Source: Sarcophilus harrisii
Taxonomy: Eukaryota > Chordata > Mammalia > Dasyuromorphia > Dasyuridae
Direction of reading: 5' to 3'
Length of the DNA: 64,000 nucleotides
Assembly (NCBI RefSeq): GCF_902635505.1
Contig: NC_045429.1
Coordinates: forward strand, 35,410,257 to 35,474,256
Shown: positions 1 through 11,300 of the stretch, piece after piece
How the letters are laid out: the number at the start of each line of letters is the position of its first letter
Numbering within the stretch: position 1 is the stretch's first letter
Translations under genes and position numbers: made by a program
Notes under the pieces: generated by a model
Told to the model about the DNA's origin: nothing
The model's input: the letters and a program-made list of their open reading frames with translations, nothing else
The model's database searches: none

Positions 1-319
1 AAGGCCCTGCCTAAAGTGCCATGGAATAGAGGAAGCCCTGCCTAAATTCATGGAAACTGGCCAGAGCTAGCCCAGGCTAGTAAGAGAGGTTCGCTGTCCA
101 TCCACATTACTTTCCCTGTTGAGCCAAGGGTCAAACCCTTTTGAAGTTGACTTGAGTCCATCCTGAGTCACTCTCTAGATAGTATTTTATGCTTCTTTTT
201 TTCTAACACTTGGGCCACTTGACTAGAAATTGAGAATAATGCTGAAGATGTGAGCTAGCATTTAAATATCAAGATAAGGCTTACAAAGTAAACATTAGCT
301 CACCATAAGCTGGGTAGCT

Positions 320-445
320 GTGGGTTATTACAGACTGGGGAACATAAATCCAGTCACAGCTAGCAAGGGTCAGAGGCAGGATTCAAATTCAGGTCATCCT
401 TAACTCCAAATCCAACACTGTACCGTTGAGCTCCTCCCCACTCTT
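320..445 (-). repeat. MIR-like SINE fragment
   Basis: The block shows the familiar MIR layout in reverse: a cacagctagcaag core, then loss of 'aggattcaaattcaggtc' and a 'ccaaatccaacactgtaccgttgagc' tail. It lies in the intron before the last GBP exon of copy 1. The same fragment recurs at about 11319-11444. Confidence 0.55.
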
Positions 446-761
446 TAGGAACATGATTCTAACCCAAATGGCCTGGTGTTCAGCTGCTACAGACCTGAGC
501 ATTGGCCCTGAGGTTCAGCTTTTTGTCTCTGGTAGTTGGGAAGTAGTGAGTTATTGAAGAGAAGTCCTAAAATTCTGAATGGTTTTTTCCACTGCCCCAG
601 AGGATCCCTTGAGGAAAAATCTTCACTGCACTTTCCCCTTTCTCTAATCTACTTAAATCTCACACTTCATCTAGCAGAAATACATGAGGTGACTGGTTCT
701 TGGTACAACGGGGTCCACCAGAAGTAAAATGCTAATATGTTGGTGTCTTGCCTTGTCTCAG

Positions 762-986
762 GAACAAGAGAAGCTGATAAAGGAAGGTTTACAAAAGAAA
801 GCTGAAGAGATGAACAAAACAATTGAAGTCCTACAAGCAAAGATTAAGGATATTGAGAATCAAAATTCCAGCTGGCTGCCCATGCTTTTAGATACAGCTG
901 GCACTATAATGATGGTCATGTTACCTGGTGAAGGAAAAATCGCTGGCCTGCGGTTAAAGGCATTAGCCACTTCTTTGTCCAAATAG
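762..986 (+). CDS. GBP: GBP last coding exon (exon 11), copy 1
   Basis: This is the C-terminal exon of a guanylate-binding protein. It has an acceptor ending in CTCAG at 757-761, opens in phase 0 with E-Q-E-K-L-I-K-E-G, and ends at a TAG at 984-986, giving 74 residues. The first part continues the alpha-12/13 helix of the GBP effector domain. The rest is a hydrophobic tail (LLDTAGTIMMVMLPGEGK and onward) without a CaaX box, like the long GBP4/6/7-type proteins rather than prenylated GBP1/2/5. Its upstream exons are outside the window or in the gap. It is identical to 11761-11985 and is probably the same exon assembled twice. Confidence 0.85.
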   Translation, partial: EQEKLIKEGLQKKAEEMNKTIEVLQAKIKDIENQNSSWLPMLLDTAGTIMMVMLPGEGKIAGLRLKALATSLSK

Positions 987-3764
987 GTTTCAGTTTCCCC
1001 CCAAAATTATCAAGTAATGCTATCCCACCTAAAAAAAAATATGGAGTTAAGATCTCCTTGTGTATGAATGTGAGGCTTTTGGAGAATCCTGCTCCTTCAT
1101 ACTTAGGCGTGGTCCTTAACACACAGGCTATGTGGCATATCTCAGAGAGAGCAAAGCCTCATTATCCCTAACAGGGCAATACTTAAAGTTAGGAGGACCT
1201 GAGTTCAAATCTGAAATTAGCCAATTTTAGGCCTACTTCTAGGAACTTAAGCAAGTCATTGAAAGTCTTGTGTTTTAGATTTCTCATCATAAAATGGGTT
1301 TTATTTTCCTGAGGATAAAGAGCAAAGTTATTTTGAAACCATAATATGCTACAAAATGTTAACTATTAATTTTATGAAATGCTTTACTCTAGAGATCTGC
1401 CCAAACTCACACTGAAGAAGTGACTTACACCAAGAACTTTTGACTGCAAATATGTTCTGACCACTACAGAGGTCAACCCTCTTCAGAGAACACACAGAAA
1501 TTTGCCTTGTGATACTTAAGATTTTTAAAAGTCCAAGTTGAGTAGTTCCTGATTTCAAAATCCCCACTTGTACTTTCAAGTTATCAATAGAAAGTGTTTT
1601 GGGTTTAAAATGGGGAAGATTGATAATCAGTACCTTGCATGTTTAGCTTTATAATCACTTATCAGCTGTCAGTTATTTTAATTGTATAAAAAGTAACTCT
1701 GTGACTTATTAGAAGAATATAGACCCAGTGAAAATCTGTATGTAACCAAAGTATGAGGTAGTGCCAGGGATATTCTCGTGTTAGTGGTAAGAAGTATAAC
1801 TCTAATCATTATAAAGCATATAGCCATATTAATCATTTTTATCACGAAATGTAATGAGCTCTTGAGCTTATGTTGGAAAAGGGTCCTGTGTGAGCCAAAA
1901 TCCTGCTTCATTAAGTAGTGCACTGAGTATAACATAACTAATCAGATTGCAGTTTGTGTAAATCAAGAGAACTATAAATAACTGTGACACTTGTATATCA
2001 GGATCTCAGATCATTCTGGGAAGACTCTAGACTCTACCTTTGTTTCTCTTAAAGGGTGGTTTCTTTGCCCAGAAACACTTCTCAGTTTTTTTTTTCCTTA
2101 CAATTTTTGTCACAGATCAGAGCTCAAATGACAATCCTGATATTTCCTTCCTATGTGACTAAACTTGGATAAGTCCCTTAACTTTCCCCAGGCTCAGTTT
2201 TCTCCTCTGTGAAATAAACAGGCTGAGCTAGATGATCTCTTGTGACCCTTCTGGATCGAAAACTTATTTCTTTTTGGGTGATGTTACATAGGAATCCCAG
2301 GAATCCTGTCTCTACTGTTATCGAGAAGATGTTCAATATATTGAATTTCCTAGTCCAATAAATTGACTTTGCAAGTTGTGCCCTTAGAATCTCCACTCAA
2401 AGGGTTATTTCTTGATTAATAAATGAAGTTTATATGGGTAAATGCCTGGTAAAAAGACTGAATGAATGTTTGCAACTTCTAACTAGCTAACTTCTAACTC
2501 AGAGTTTTCCAAACTTTACAAAAGGATTACAAAAGTAACCTAGCAGAAAGGTGCAACTATTTCAATATTAAGTTCTATAAGCTTCATTTCACCTGGGTGT
2601 TTATCCCTATGGATTTACAGATTTATTATCTATGTATAGAGATAGATATAGATTTATTAGCCCTAAGTAATAAAGATTATTCCCAGACTTTTTCTCTGGT
2701 CAAAATGGTTTCAGGGCCCTCTCCCACCAGGGAAAACCTCTTTGTTCTCTATCAACTTGAGTAAGAAAATAAAATACTTTGACCAAATTGGATTTCAAGG
2801 GGCACTTTTATTGCAGAAGAATGAAAAGACAAAATAAAGGGGAAATAATAAGGTTACCAAGTGCAGGTCCTGGCTAGTTTTATAGTCCATGAGAAACAAA
2901 AGTTTGTCTCTCTATCTTTCCTTTCTTTTCCTATCCCTTGGACAAAAGGAATTGGTAAGTAACAGTCCTATATTTCATCTGGGTTTTGAGTTAAGTTTCC
3001 TCAGAGGGAGAGGGAAGAAGCAATGATGTCAGCAGAGTAGCCTTACTTGGCAGACCAATCAGATTCCAATAATCTCTAACCCATTCCCAATGTTCTTGTT
3101 TTTCATCATCTCTAATAGCAAACTGCATATTGGTCCTGGTAGGAAAGGACCAGAGCACAGGGGATTTAAGAGATGAAGTCAGCATGTACATTACCCTCAC
3201 TCCTTTATCTTCTCCATGCCTCCTATTCATCTACTGTCTTTCCAGAAGCCTCTGACATCCTTCTTCTCACTAGTGTTCTCCTTAATGCACAGGTCAATAC
3301 CATAAATTCTATGAAATCTAGGTGAAAGTAAATTTTCCTAGATACTTTTTTGGCCTAGATACTTGCCTGGTCTAGAATGGCAAACTATAGATTATACACA
3401 ACTGAGACATTGGTCTTAAATTACAGATTCATTTTCCTCGTACTGGAAGAGGGGCATAAGTACCCAAAATGTGGGAGGAAACCTCCCAAACAAACTAGGA
3501 GAGCCTCCATATAATAAGACTCTCTGACATAAAGGGGACATTTGGGTGGGTTGGTTAATGAGTGATAACATACTATGAGATGTAGCTTTGTCTTTGCAAT
3601 CACTGTTCTAAAATACTAAGGGAAGTTAAAGGTGTCAGAAGTATTGTACTGATACAGTGAGTGTTTAAGGAACACTCAAAAACATTGAGAGTTTAAGGAA
3701 AACCACTGAGCAGAATGAGTCCTTTCAAGGTAAAGGCCTTGAAGGCTGCATTGAGTTTTGAATA
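987..3764. other. 3' flank of the GBP exon, few recognisable features
   Basis: I see two MIR-like fragments (about 1160-1300 and 2145-2260, both +) and a possible minus-strand LTR (about 2690-3250). The rest has no open frame or motif I can support. The same content recurs at about 11986-14775. Confidence 0.5.
2690..3250 (-). mobile_element. Possible solo LTR fossil
   Basis: Read on the minus strand there is a TATA-like ACTATAAAAC, and about 100 bases later an AATAAAAG signal, which is an LTR-like U3-R spacing. The ends and any target duplication were not resolved, so the call is tentative. A second copy lies at about 13690-14250 because of the large duplication. Confidence 0.25.
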
Positions 3765-3940
3765 TTCCAATTTTTTAAAAATTAAAATTATAGCTTTTAT
3801 TGACAGAACATATGCATGGGTAATTTTTTACAACATTGTCCCTTGCCCTCACTTTTGTTCCAATTTTTCCTTCCCTTCTTCCACCTCCACCTCTAGATAG
3901 CAGGCAGTCTTATACTTGTTAAACATGTTAAAGTGAATGT
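3765..3940 (-). repeat. L1 3' end fragment
   Basis: The minus-strand 3' terminus of a marsupial-type L1: A-rich end, then 'catgggtaattttttacaac' and a C/T-rich stretch, the same series as the L1 tails at 26865 and 54121. The second copy is at about 14780-14945. Confidence 0.6.
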
Positions 3941-4639
3941 CCCAAATTTTTAAGAGTATTTTCCTGGAAAAGTGGAATTTTAAAAGTATTTAGAAAATTC
4001 TCAGTATTAGCAATGAATCTGTGAAGACACTGACCTCTATGCTAAGTAAGGGATAGGCTTCAAAAGGAAAAAAAATGTATTTACTAAGCACCTACTTGGT
4101 ACAAAGCACCATGGAGAAGGGCTTGGATTCTCTCCAACATGAAACCAAGTGTGGATAGCTTCTGTCTCTGTCGCATCTATTATATCCTGTTGTTAAGTCA
4201 GAGTACAAAAGAAGATTGCTACATGAGATCATGAGAGCAAGTATCCCAAGTCTGGGAGCATAAGTATGCTAAGATTTGCTAGAAACCATACAGCAAGGAC
4301 TGGAGTCCTGAGGAACCTGTTTGGTTCAGATTAGCATAACCTATCCAATAGGGAGCCACAGTGAATTAACCATTGATATGGTAAATTCAGAAGCACACTT
4401 GTGGGAGGGGACAAATTCTATGTCAAACATGCTTTAAGTTTTAACCCATTCTTGCAGAAAAAGAGATGATAAAGGGAAGAGTGTGACCTTTCTGCTGTGG
4501 GAAAATATTTGAACTTCCAATCTTGCTATGTCTTTAAGATAAATATCCACTGAAAGAGAGACATGATCTTAATCCTTTTCTTGTTGGGGTGAAGGGACTT
4601 GTGTAGAAACTATGAACTATCCCATATAAGATTATCCAT

Positions 4640-6508
4640 ATCTGGACAGCTCATAGTGAAAAGTTTTGATTAAAGGTGATCCACTGAAGAAGGAAATGGC
4701 AAGTGATTGCACTATCTTTGCCAATACAACCCCATGATCAGTTTTAAAAGATATGTCATCTGAAGATGAACCCTTCAGGTTGGAAGGTGCACAAAACATT
4801 ACAAAGAAAAACTTGAAGTAGACTACAAATAGATCCAGCAAGAATGGAGTAGCTGGGCTAAAGCTAAAAGGAAAACTCAGCTGTGGATGTGTCTGGTGAT
4901 AAAGGAAGTCTGTTGCTATAAAGATCAATATTGCTTAGGAATCCAGCTATGATATAAGCTAAGGGGGATGTTGTAAAAACAGGAGATGGAAAGATTAAAC
5001 ATTGACATGTAGATTGTCAGTGAACTTAAATGGATGAGAATGGGCAAATTTAATTTAATCGTTACTACTCTGATATATAGTATTATGGGCCAAAATCCCT
5101 TAGGAGTTATGATGTTGCCTTCATTGTCAATAAAAGGGGTAAGAGAAGCAGAACTGGGGTATAATCTCAAAAATATCAGAATGACAACTGGCCAACCATT
5201 TAATATCACAGTAATATAAGTCTATGCTTCAACTACTGATGTCAAAGAGACCAAAGTTGTTCAGTTCAATAAACTTCTATAAAGTGTTCTAGAAATAACA
5301 CCAAAGAAGATGTTTCAATCACGATGGGGATTGAATGTTAAAGCAGAGGATCAAAAATAGTTGGAAAAACAAGCCAATTTGACTTTGGGATACAAAATTA
5401 TATATGAAAGAGACTAAAGAATTTTGTCAAGATAACTCACTGGTCTTAAAAAAAATTTCTTTTTCAACAATACAAAAGGTAACTCAACATATAGATATCC
5501 CCAAATGGTCAATACTAAAATTAAATTTATTACAAAATTTGCTAACAAAGATGGAGAAGTTCTATATAGTCAGATAAAACAAAAACTGGAAGTGACTATG
5601 ATCATGTCCTCAGATCATGAGCTTCTTATTATAAAATTTAGACTTAAATTGAAGAAAGTGGGGGGAAAATAGACAGTATAATAGGTAGTAACTAAATAAT
5701 ATTCCTTATTAATATGAATAGCTGAGGGAAAAGGAATGTAAAAAAGAAAGGAGAAAGGGGAAGATATCCAAAATGAATTCAGAAACCCAGTAAATAAAAT
5801 GGAGGGAGAAAAAGATTTTCTTAAATAAGCAATGCAAAGAAGTAGAAGGTGTGGTTACTGATCATGGTTATAGGAGATGTTAAAATCTTTCTTGTATAGT
5901 TTTTCTATGTATTCCAGCTACTTCTTTTTAATCTCTCCTGCTTCTGTTAATCACCAAGCCTTTTTGTCTTTTATCATGCCTACTTTTGTATGAAATGTTC
6001 CCTTGATCTTCTAATTTTCTTGAAGAGATCTCTTGTCTTTCCCATTTTATTATTTTCTTCTATTTCTTTGAATTTCCTTGGCTATTTGTAATGCCTCATC
6101 AGAAAAAAAAATGCTTTCTTAACTTTCCTTTTCTTTAGGATATTTTTATTTTTGCTACTTCTTCTACATTATTGTGAATTTCTGTTCATAGTTCTTCATG
6201 TATGTGATATTCCAGATTTGATCTCTTAAATCTATTTATTACATCCACTTTTTAGAAATTAAATATTTTGGCCACATAATGAGAAGAAAGGATCCATTAG
6301 AAAAGATCAGCTTTTGGGAAAAAGTTGAAGGAGAAAGCAATAGGGGGCAGCAGAGGATGGGATGGATAAATAGTGTCATAGAAGCAATGAACATGAAATT
6401 GGACAGACTTTAGGAGGTAAAGGACAAAAGAGCCTATTCTGCTACGGTCCATGAGTTTACAAAGAATTAGACATGACTGAATGACTGAACAACAACAACA
6501 ACAACAAC
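4640..6508 (+). repeat. RTE (BovB-like) LINE, rearranged, copy 1
   Basis: A degenerate RTE-class LINE on the + strand. Readable pieces in order: a conserved 5' stretch (4660-4800), an endonuclease segment at 5034-5219 (NLKNIRM...GQPFNITVI), and SDHELLIIKFRLKLKKVG at about 5612-5665. The C-terminal end of the ORF is near 6270-6440 (YFGHIMRRKDPLEK, RGQQRMGWI), and the element closes with an (ACA)n tail. Most of the reverse transcriptase is missing, and a segment at about 5878-6245 lies in the opposite orientation. RTE elements mobilise SINEs such as MAR1 in marsupials; this copy has no intact frame. Confidence 0.75.
5878..6245 (-). repeat. Inverted segment inside the RTE LINE, copy 1
   Basis: Translated on the minus strand this interval gives RTE ORF pieces in order: NRFKRSNLEYHIHEELWTEI, then SDEALQIAKEIQRNRRK, IKGTFHTKVGMIKDK and LTEAGEIKK with YIEKLYKKDF. 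The flanking RTE sequence on both sides reads on the + strand. The segment has therefore been flipped after or during insertion (twin priming is a known cause). Confidence 0.7.
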
Positions 6509-7221
6509 TTTAGTACTAACTGGTTAAATAAAACTGAAGTGATAATAACTAGAGTTTAGCATTTAGCAGAACACAAAAATTGGGCTTGATCCAATAGCAT
6601 TAGAAAATGATTTCAGTCCTTGAGTGACAATCTATGAAAATCTGAGGATTTCAGATTTCTACAAATACCCTTTAGAGAAGAAATAGTCTGTCTCAGGACC
6701 ATAATTCATTAATGTGAGCTGGTGAGAGGATACAGAGAGCTAAAAAGAGCTACTTCTATCTGTTAAAATTCCTATTCAGGAAGAGCACTCGATAATCCTT
6801 TGGATGCTTGGTTTAGTGCTGAGAATTTTGAAGCCAAATTTATTTCCCAGCTACAACTCAAGAAGGAAAGAAAAACATTTCCGGGTACATACATATCACT
6901 TATGAAAAGTAACAGCAAAAAGACATGATTAGGGTTTCTGCCAATGTCTTTAGTGGAATGGTGTGTCAAAGTAAGGACTAAGTCAAGCTTTTCATAACCT
7001 TAAAAAGAATAAATATTGAACCAAATAAAGCTACAGAAAGACAAAAAAATTAAACAAGATGAAAAGGAAAAGCATGAACCATGTGGATAACTCACTTTCC
7101 TTATCCAAAGCATTGGGGTGAAGGAGAAAGGAAAAGAGGAAAGAAGAAAAAGAAAAGGAAAGAGGAAGGAAGAAAAGAAGTGAATGGAAAACAGATAAAA
7201 AGTTGGTCCCGGAATCTACCA
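6509..7221. other. Unassigned sequence with a GA-rich tract
   Basis: No gene or named repeat recognised. A purine-rich (GAAA/GGAA) tract occupies about 7110-7200. The block recurs at about 17526-18238. Confidence 0.4.
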
Positions 7222-7800
7222 ATGCAATTAATTACTAAACATTGATTAAGCACCTACTGTCTGCCAGGCACTGCGCTATGTGATAGGACCATAAAAAAGA
7301 GAAAGAAGACAGTTCTTGCTTGCAAAAAGCTTGCTTTCTTGTGGAGGAGACAACATGGAAGCAAATAGAGAGAAAGAGCAAGTTAAATAGGAAATAATTA
7401 AGAGAAGGAAGTCACTGGAATTAAGAGGGATTGAAAAAGACTTTCAGTAAAAGATTTTATTTGAGACTTATAAGAAGCTAGGGAGGTTTACACGCAGAAA
7501 GGAAGAGAGAGAACATTCTGGGTATGAGGAAATAAACAGAAATAAAATTGCCCAGAACTGAGAGATGGATATTTTGTACATAAAATGGTAAGGGAGCCAG
7601 CGTCACGGTATAGAATAATATGTGACATGAAATACTGTGAAAAGATTGGAAAGGTAGAAGGTGGGTATGTTAGGAGGGTATTGGGAATTCCAACTAGAGA
7701 ATTTTGTATTTGCTCCTGGAGGCAATAGAAAGCCAGTAGAATTTACTGAGTAGGAAAGTGACATCTTCAGTCCTCTGCTTTAGAAGAATCATTTTAGTGG
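7222..7800 (+). repeat. R1 long interspersed repeat, copy 1
   Basis: It begins with a 'tgattaagcacctactgtctgccaggcactgcgctatgtg' type block and runs on through 'ggagacaacatgg' and 'gaggcaatagaaagccagtagaatttactgagt'. I see related copies at 22790, 25845, 28600, 33800, 43645, 51335 and 59530. I recognise the family as a common marsupial repeat but cannot name it. Confidence 0.6.
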
Positions 7801-7814
7801 CTGACATCACCTTC

Positions 7815-7974
7815 TGAAAGAATTCACAAAATGAAAACTCCCAGGAGTACTGCAGCCAAATTCCAGAGTTGCCAGAACAGAAGAAAATATTTCAGGCAAC
7901 CAGAAAGAAGTAATTTAAATATCATAGAGCCACAGTCCAGATCGCATAAGATTTAGCAGCTTCCATATCAAAGA
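7815..7974 (+). repeat. L1/HAL1-like ORF1 relic, cut by the gap
   Basis: The sequence around 'aggcaaccagaaagaag' and 'gatttagcagcttccatatcaaaga' resembles the region coding the C-terminal domain of L1 ORF1p in marsupial elements. It stops at the N run; the complete version is at about 18830-19560. Confidence 0.45.
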
Positions 7975-8074
7975 NNNNNNNNNNNNNNNNNNNNNNNNNN
8001 NNNNNNNNNNNNNNNNNNNNNNNNNNNNNNNNNNNNNNNNNNNNNNNNNNNNNNNNNNNNNNNNNNNNNNNNNN
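7975..8074. other. Assembly gap of 100 N
   Basis: Exactly 100 unknown bases, the usual placeholder for a scaffold join of unknown length. It separates copy 1 of the duplication from the contig carrying gene A exons 8-11. Confidence 0.99.
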
Positions 8075-8125
8075 ACTATTAACATCTCATCCTTTTCTCT
8101 GCTTGTCTTTCTGTTTCATTGGCAG

Positions 8126-8338
8126 CAAATCTTAGAAACCAAGAAGGATGGTTTCATACATCAAAATGAAGAAACATCAACCAAATATTGTCAAACTCAG
8201 CTTGAGCAGCTCTCACAGTCCCTGAGAGAAGCCATTTCTAAAGGCACCTTCTCTGTGCCAGGGGGTTACAATCTTTTCAGGAAAGAAAAAGAAGAAATAA
8301 TAAACAATTATCATCAAATGCCCAGGAAAGGACTTAAG
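8126..8338 (+). CDS. GBP: GBP gene A exon 8
   Basis: 71 codons in phase 0 after a TTGGCAG acceptor. It includes KYCQTQLEQLSQSLREAI and the family-typical GTFSVPGGYNLF, and ends PRKGLK before GTGGGG. It corresponds to the alpha-8 to alpha-11 helical bundle. Confidence 0.92.
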
Positions 8339-11300
8339 GTGGGGAAAGACCAGAAGGTTAGGAATGGTAGCATTACAACGAGAGTTCCATTGTCTGCATT
8401 GGGAATTGGAGCACTGACTGCCTCCTACCAATAACTTTCAGGAGGAGTAAGTCTAGAGCCCTGGGGATTTTTAGTTCACATCTCAGCTGGAAGTTCTTGA
8501 AAGAAATCCCTTCTTCCAGCCTAGAGAGTAAGCTATTTAGGAAGCTGGGTCTTAAGAGGTCCTAAGGGGCCAAGCCTAATGCAGCCTGGCCTGGTAGCTC
8601 AGGTTCTAGCTTGGAATGAATTGTGATGCCCACAGCTGGACCTCCTTGTGGCCTGGCTTTTTGTTACTCTGACCAGTGTTTAGTCTCTTGGGATCATCAT
8701 GTAGCAAAATGTTTTCAATACTTTTTGAGAAAAAGAATACTCTAGCTTATAGAGCAGACACTGCTCCTGCCCCAGAGAGTATGTCCTTCCCAGTAACTGA
8801 AGTGGTCTGAGGAAGATTATGTGTCTCTGCTTACTTGCTTGTCCAGGCAGATGAGGTCCTCCAAAAGTTTCTACAGTCATTGGCAGTGACAGAAGATTCG
8901 ATCCTGCAGACAGATCAAGCTCTCACTGAACAAGAGAAGGCCTTGCAAGGTATAAGGAGCTGTGCTGGGTGCTCCTAACTCCCTCAGTTTCCTTGACTTT
9001 CAGTAACTTCCTATTACCTCTAAGATCATATATGAATGCCTCCATTCAACATAAAGTCCAACGCAAATTGACCCTTTGCTACCTGTTGTTGTCTTATAAT
9101 TTGTTCTTCCCTTTGCCTGCTATTTTAGCACCACTTACCTCCTGTTCTTACAGTCCTCAGACACACCAAGCCATCTCTCTTCTCCAGGGCTGTCCACTAG
9201 CCATTAATGCTCTGAAAACATGGCCTCTCACCTAATCTTAACTCCCTCAGTTAAATCAGTTAAATTCCACTTCCTTCAGAAGACCTTTCCTCATCTCCTC
9301 AGCTGTTAACATGATTTTCCACCTCCCCCATTCATACTGCTTCCTTTTCATTATTATGTTTCTTGAATCTACATAATGTTTTCAATGTGGACTCTTCAAT
9401 TAGAATATCATATTCTTCCAGGCAAAAATTGTTTTTTATATTTTTCTGACTATCAAGTGGTTAGCACAGGGCCTAGAAAGCACTTATTAAAGGATTGTTC
9501 ACTAACTGACAGGAGATGAATACTTATTTTACTTATTTAATCTCAAGCTTTCTATTCCCTCCAAAAGTTGAACAGATCAAAAGAGAAGCAGCTGAGAAAG
9601 AAAAGAAGCTGTTGAAACAGCAACAAGTTGAAATGCAACAAAAGATGGAAGCTCAGCAGAGAAGTTTTGAAGAAAACATGAACCTATTAAAAAGGAAGAT
9701 TGTGGAAGATAGATACAAGATCCTGGAAGAAAAGAAATTGATTCTGGACTCTAAACTGAAGGTACAGGGAGACTGGGATCAGTGGCTATTCTTGGGATGT
9801 AATACCACCACCCTGGCAGGAAAGGGATGGGCTGACAAACAGGGAAGGCAAATTTGTCTTCATGTGACTCAGCATGGTAAAGAGCAAGGACCTAGGACTT
9901 TATCAGAAGTTCTAGGCTTGAGCCCTTTTCTCCTTCCTATCCTCACTTTCCTCACCTGCAATATAGGGTCACTAACATCTACCTCACTGAATGCAAATTG
10001 TTGCTGTTTTGTGTCCAGTGAGTTTTGTGTCACTCAAAGAGCATCTCCAACTCTCCCAATGAGCTGCCCAGGCAAGTCTTTACCAAGCTCAAGTCATTCT
10101 TCAAATCTTCACTCCCTGAAAGTCAAAGTTCCGAAGCCCCCACCAAAGTGTGTGCTTTTCTAGTCACCCAGAAGACACAATTAGTTCAAAGCTGAGACCT
10201 AATTCCCAGAAGCTTTTTTGCTGCATCCCTTTTCTACAAGGCTGACAACTCAGCACACAGCCATCCCTCTAGAAAACATCCCTCAGTGGTTTTCTCCCAT
10301 GGAAGATCCATGAAATCCTCTGAGCCTTAATTGGAAAGGGCTTTACCCCCAATAGGAGATTCTGAAACCCAGGAATCAAACTCTCTGGAACAAAGATCCA
10401 GGGCCATCCCAACTACTTTGTGCATTCAGCTTTAAAATATTTTTGAATTTTATCAGTAATCACCCTCATTACACCTATCAGGATCTATTTTACCTTGAGG
10501 GCAGAAAGTCCTGTCAACTTTCCTTACTTAAGTAGTCTCAGTCAGCATCTCTTATGCAAATTGTAAAGCACTAAATTCAGGCCCCTCTGCCACCTTAGTG
10601 TGGCAATCCCATAATCTTTTGCTCTTTTCTAAGAATGTAAGAATGAGTCAGCTGGTCCTATGGCCTCAAGGATGGAGGTGACTACAGTGACATTTCTTCT
10701 ACCAGTGAAATTAGCACCACCCCGCAGGAAATGGCTGAGAGTATAGAAAGTGACATGAATCTTTCAGGTCCTGTGATTAGGACTTCTGACCCCATAGTAG
10801 AGAGAAGAAAATCTCCATACTAAGGACCATAGCCAGGGCAAGTTACCTCCAGAGCCCCCTGAGGTTTGGGGCTGCTAGGATGAAGCCAGGTATAATCGAC
10901 TGGGTCGATTATAACCTCCTGCCTGAGCCCCAAACTGCTGGGTCATGGAACAAGAACAAATCCAGTGACTCATCAGGTTCCCTTTGGACCATTATCAATA
11001 AGGCCCTGCCTAAAGTGCCATGGAATAGAGGAAGCCCTGCCTAAATTCATGGAAACTGGCCAGAGCTAGCCCAGGCTAGTAAGAGAGGTTCGCTGTCCAT
11101 CCACATTACTTTCCCTGTTGAGCCAAGGGTCAAACCCTTTTGAAGTTGACTTGAGTCCATCCTGAGTCACTCTCTAGATAGTATTTTATGCTTCTTTTTT
11201 TCTAACACTTGGGCCACTTGACTAGAAATTGAGAATAATGCTGAAGATGTGAGCTAGCATTTAAATATCAAGATAAGGCTTACAAAGTAAACATTAGCTC

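Larger units (their letters stand above)
1..7974. repeat. Large near-identical duplication, copy 1
   Basis: This block matches 11000-18991 base for base over long stretches. The offset is 10999 at the left and grows to 11017 by about 5.4 kb because copy 2 carries small extra insertions. It contains the last GBP exon, its 3' flank, an RTE LINE, an R1 repeat and an L1-like relic. It runs into a 100-N gap at its right end, and its left end is the window edge, so the homology may continue upstream. An unmerged contig overlap explains this better than a real tandem duplication. Gene A's exons 2-7 ought to precede 8126, yet a 3' flank sits there instead. Confidence 0.95.

Noticed and set aside
9516-10163. 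A 215-codon open frame that looks like a complete gene
   Set aside because: Its first half is GBP gene A exon 10 preceded by intron. After the donor at 9762 the frame is intron read-through without family resemblance.
10864-11000. The palindrome as the breakpoint of the 8-kb duplication
   Set aside because: Position 11000 is only where the match meets the window's left edge; the homology may extend further, so no breakpoint is shown there.
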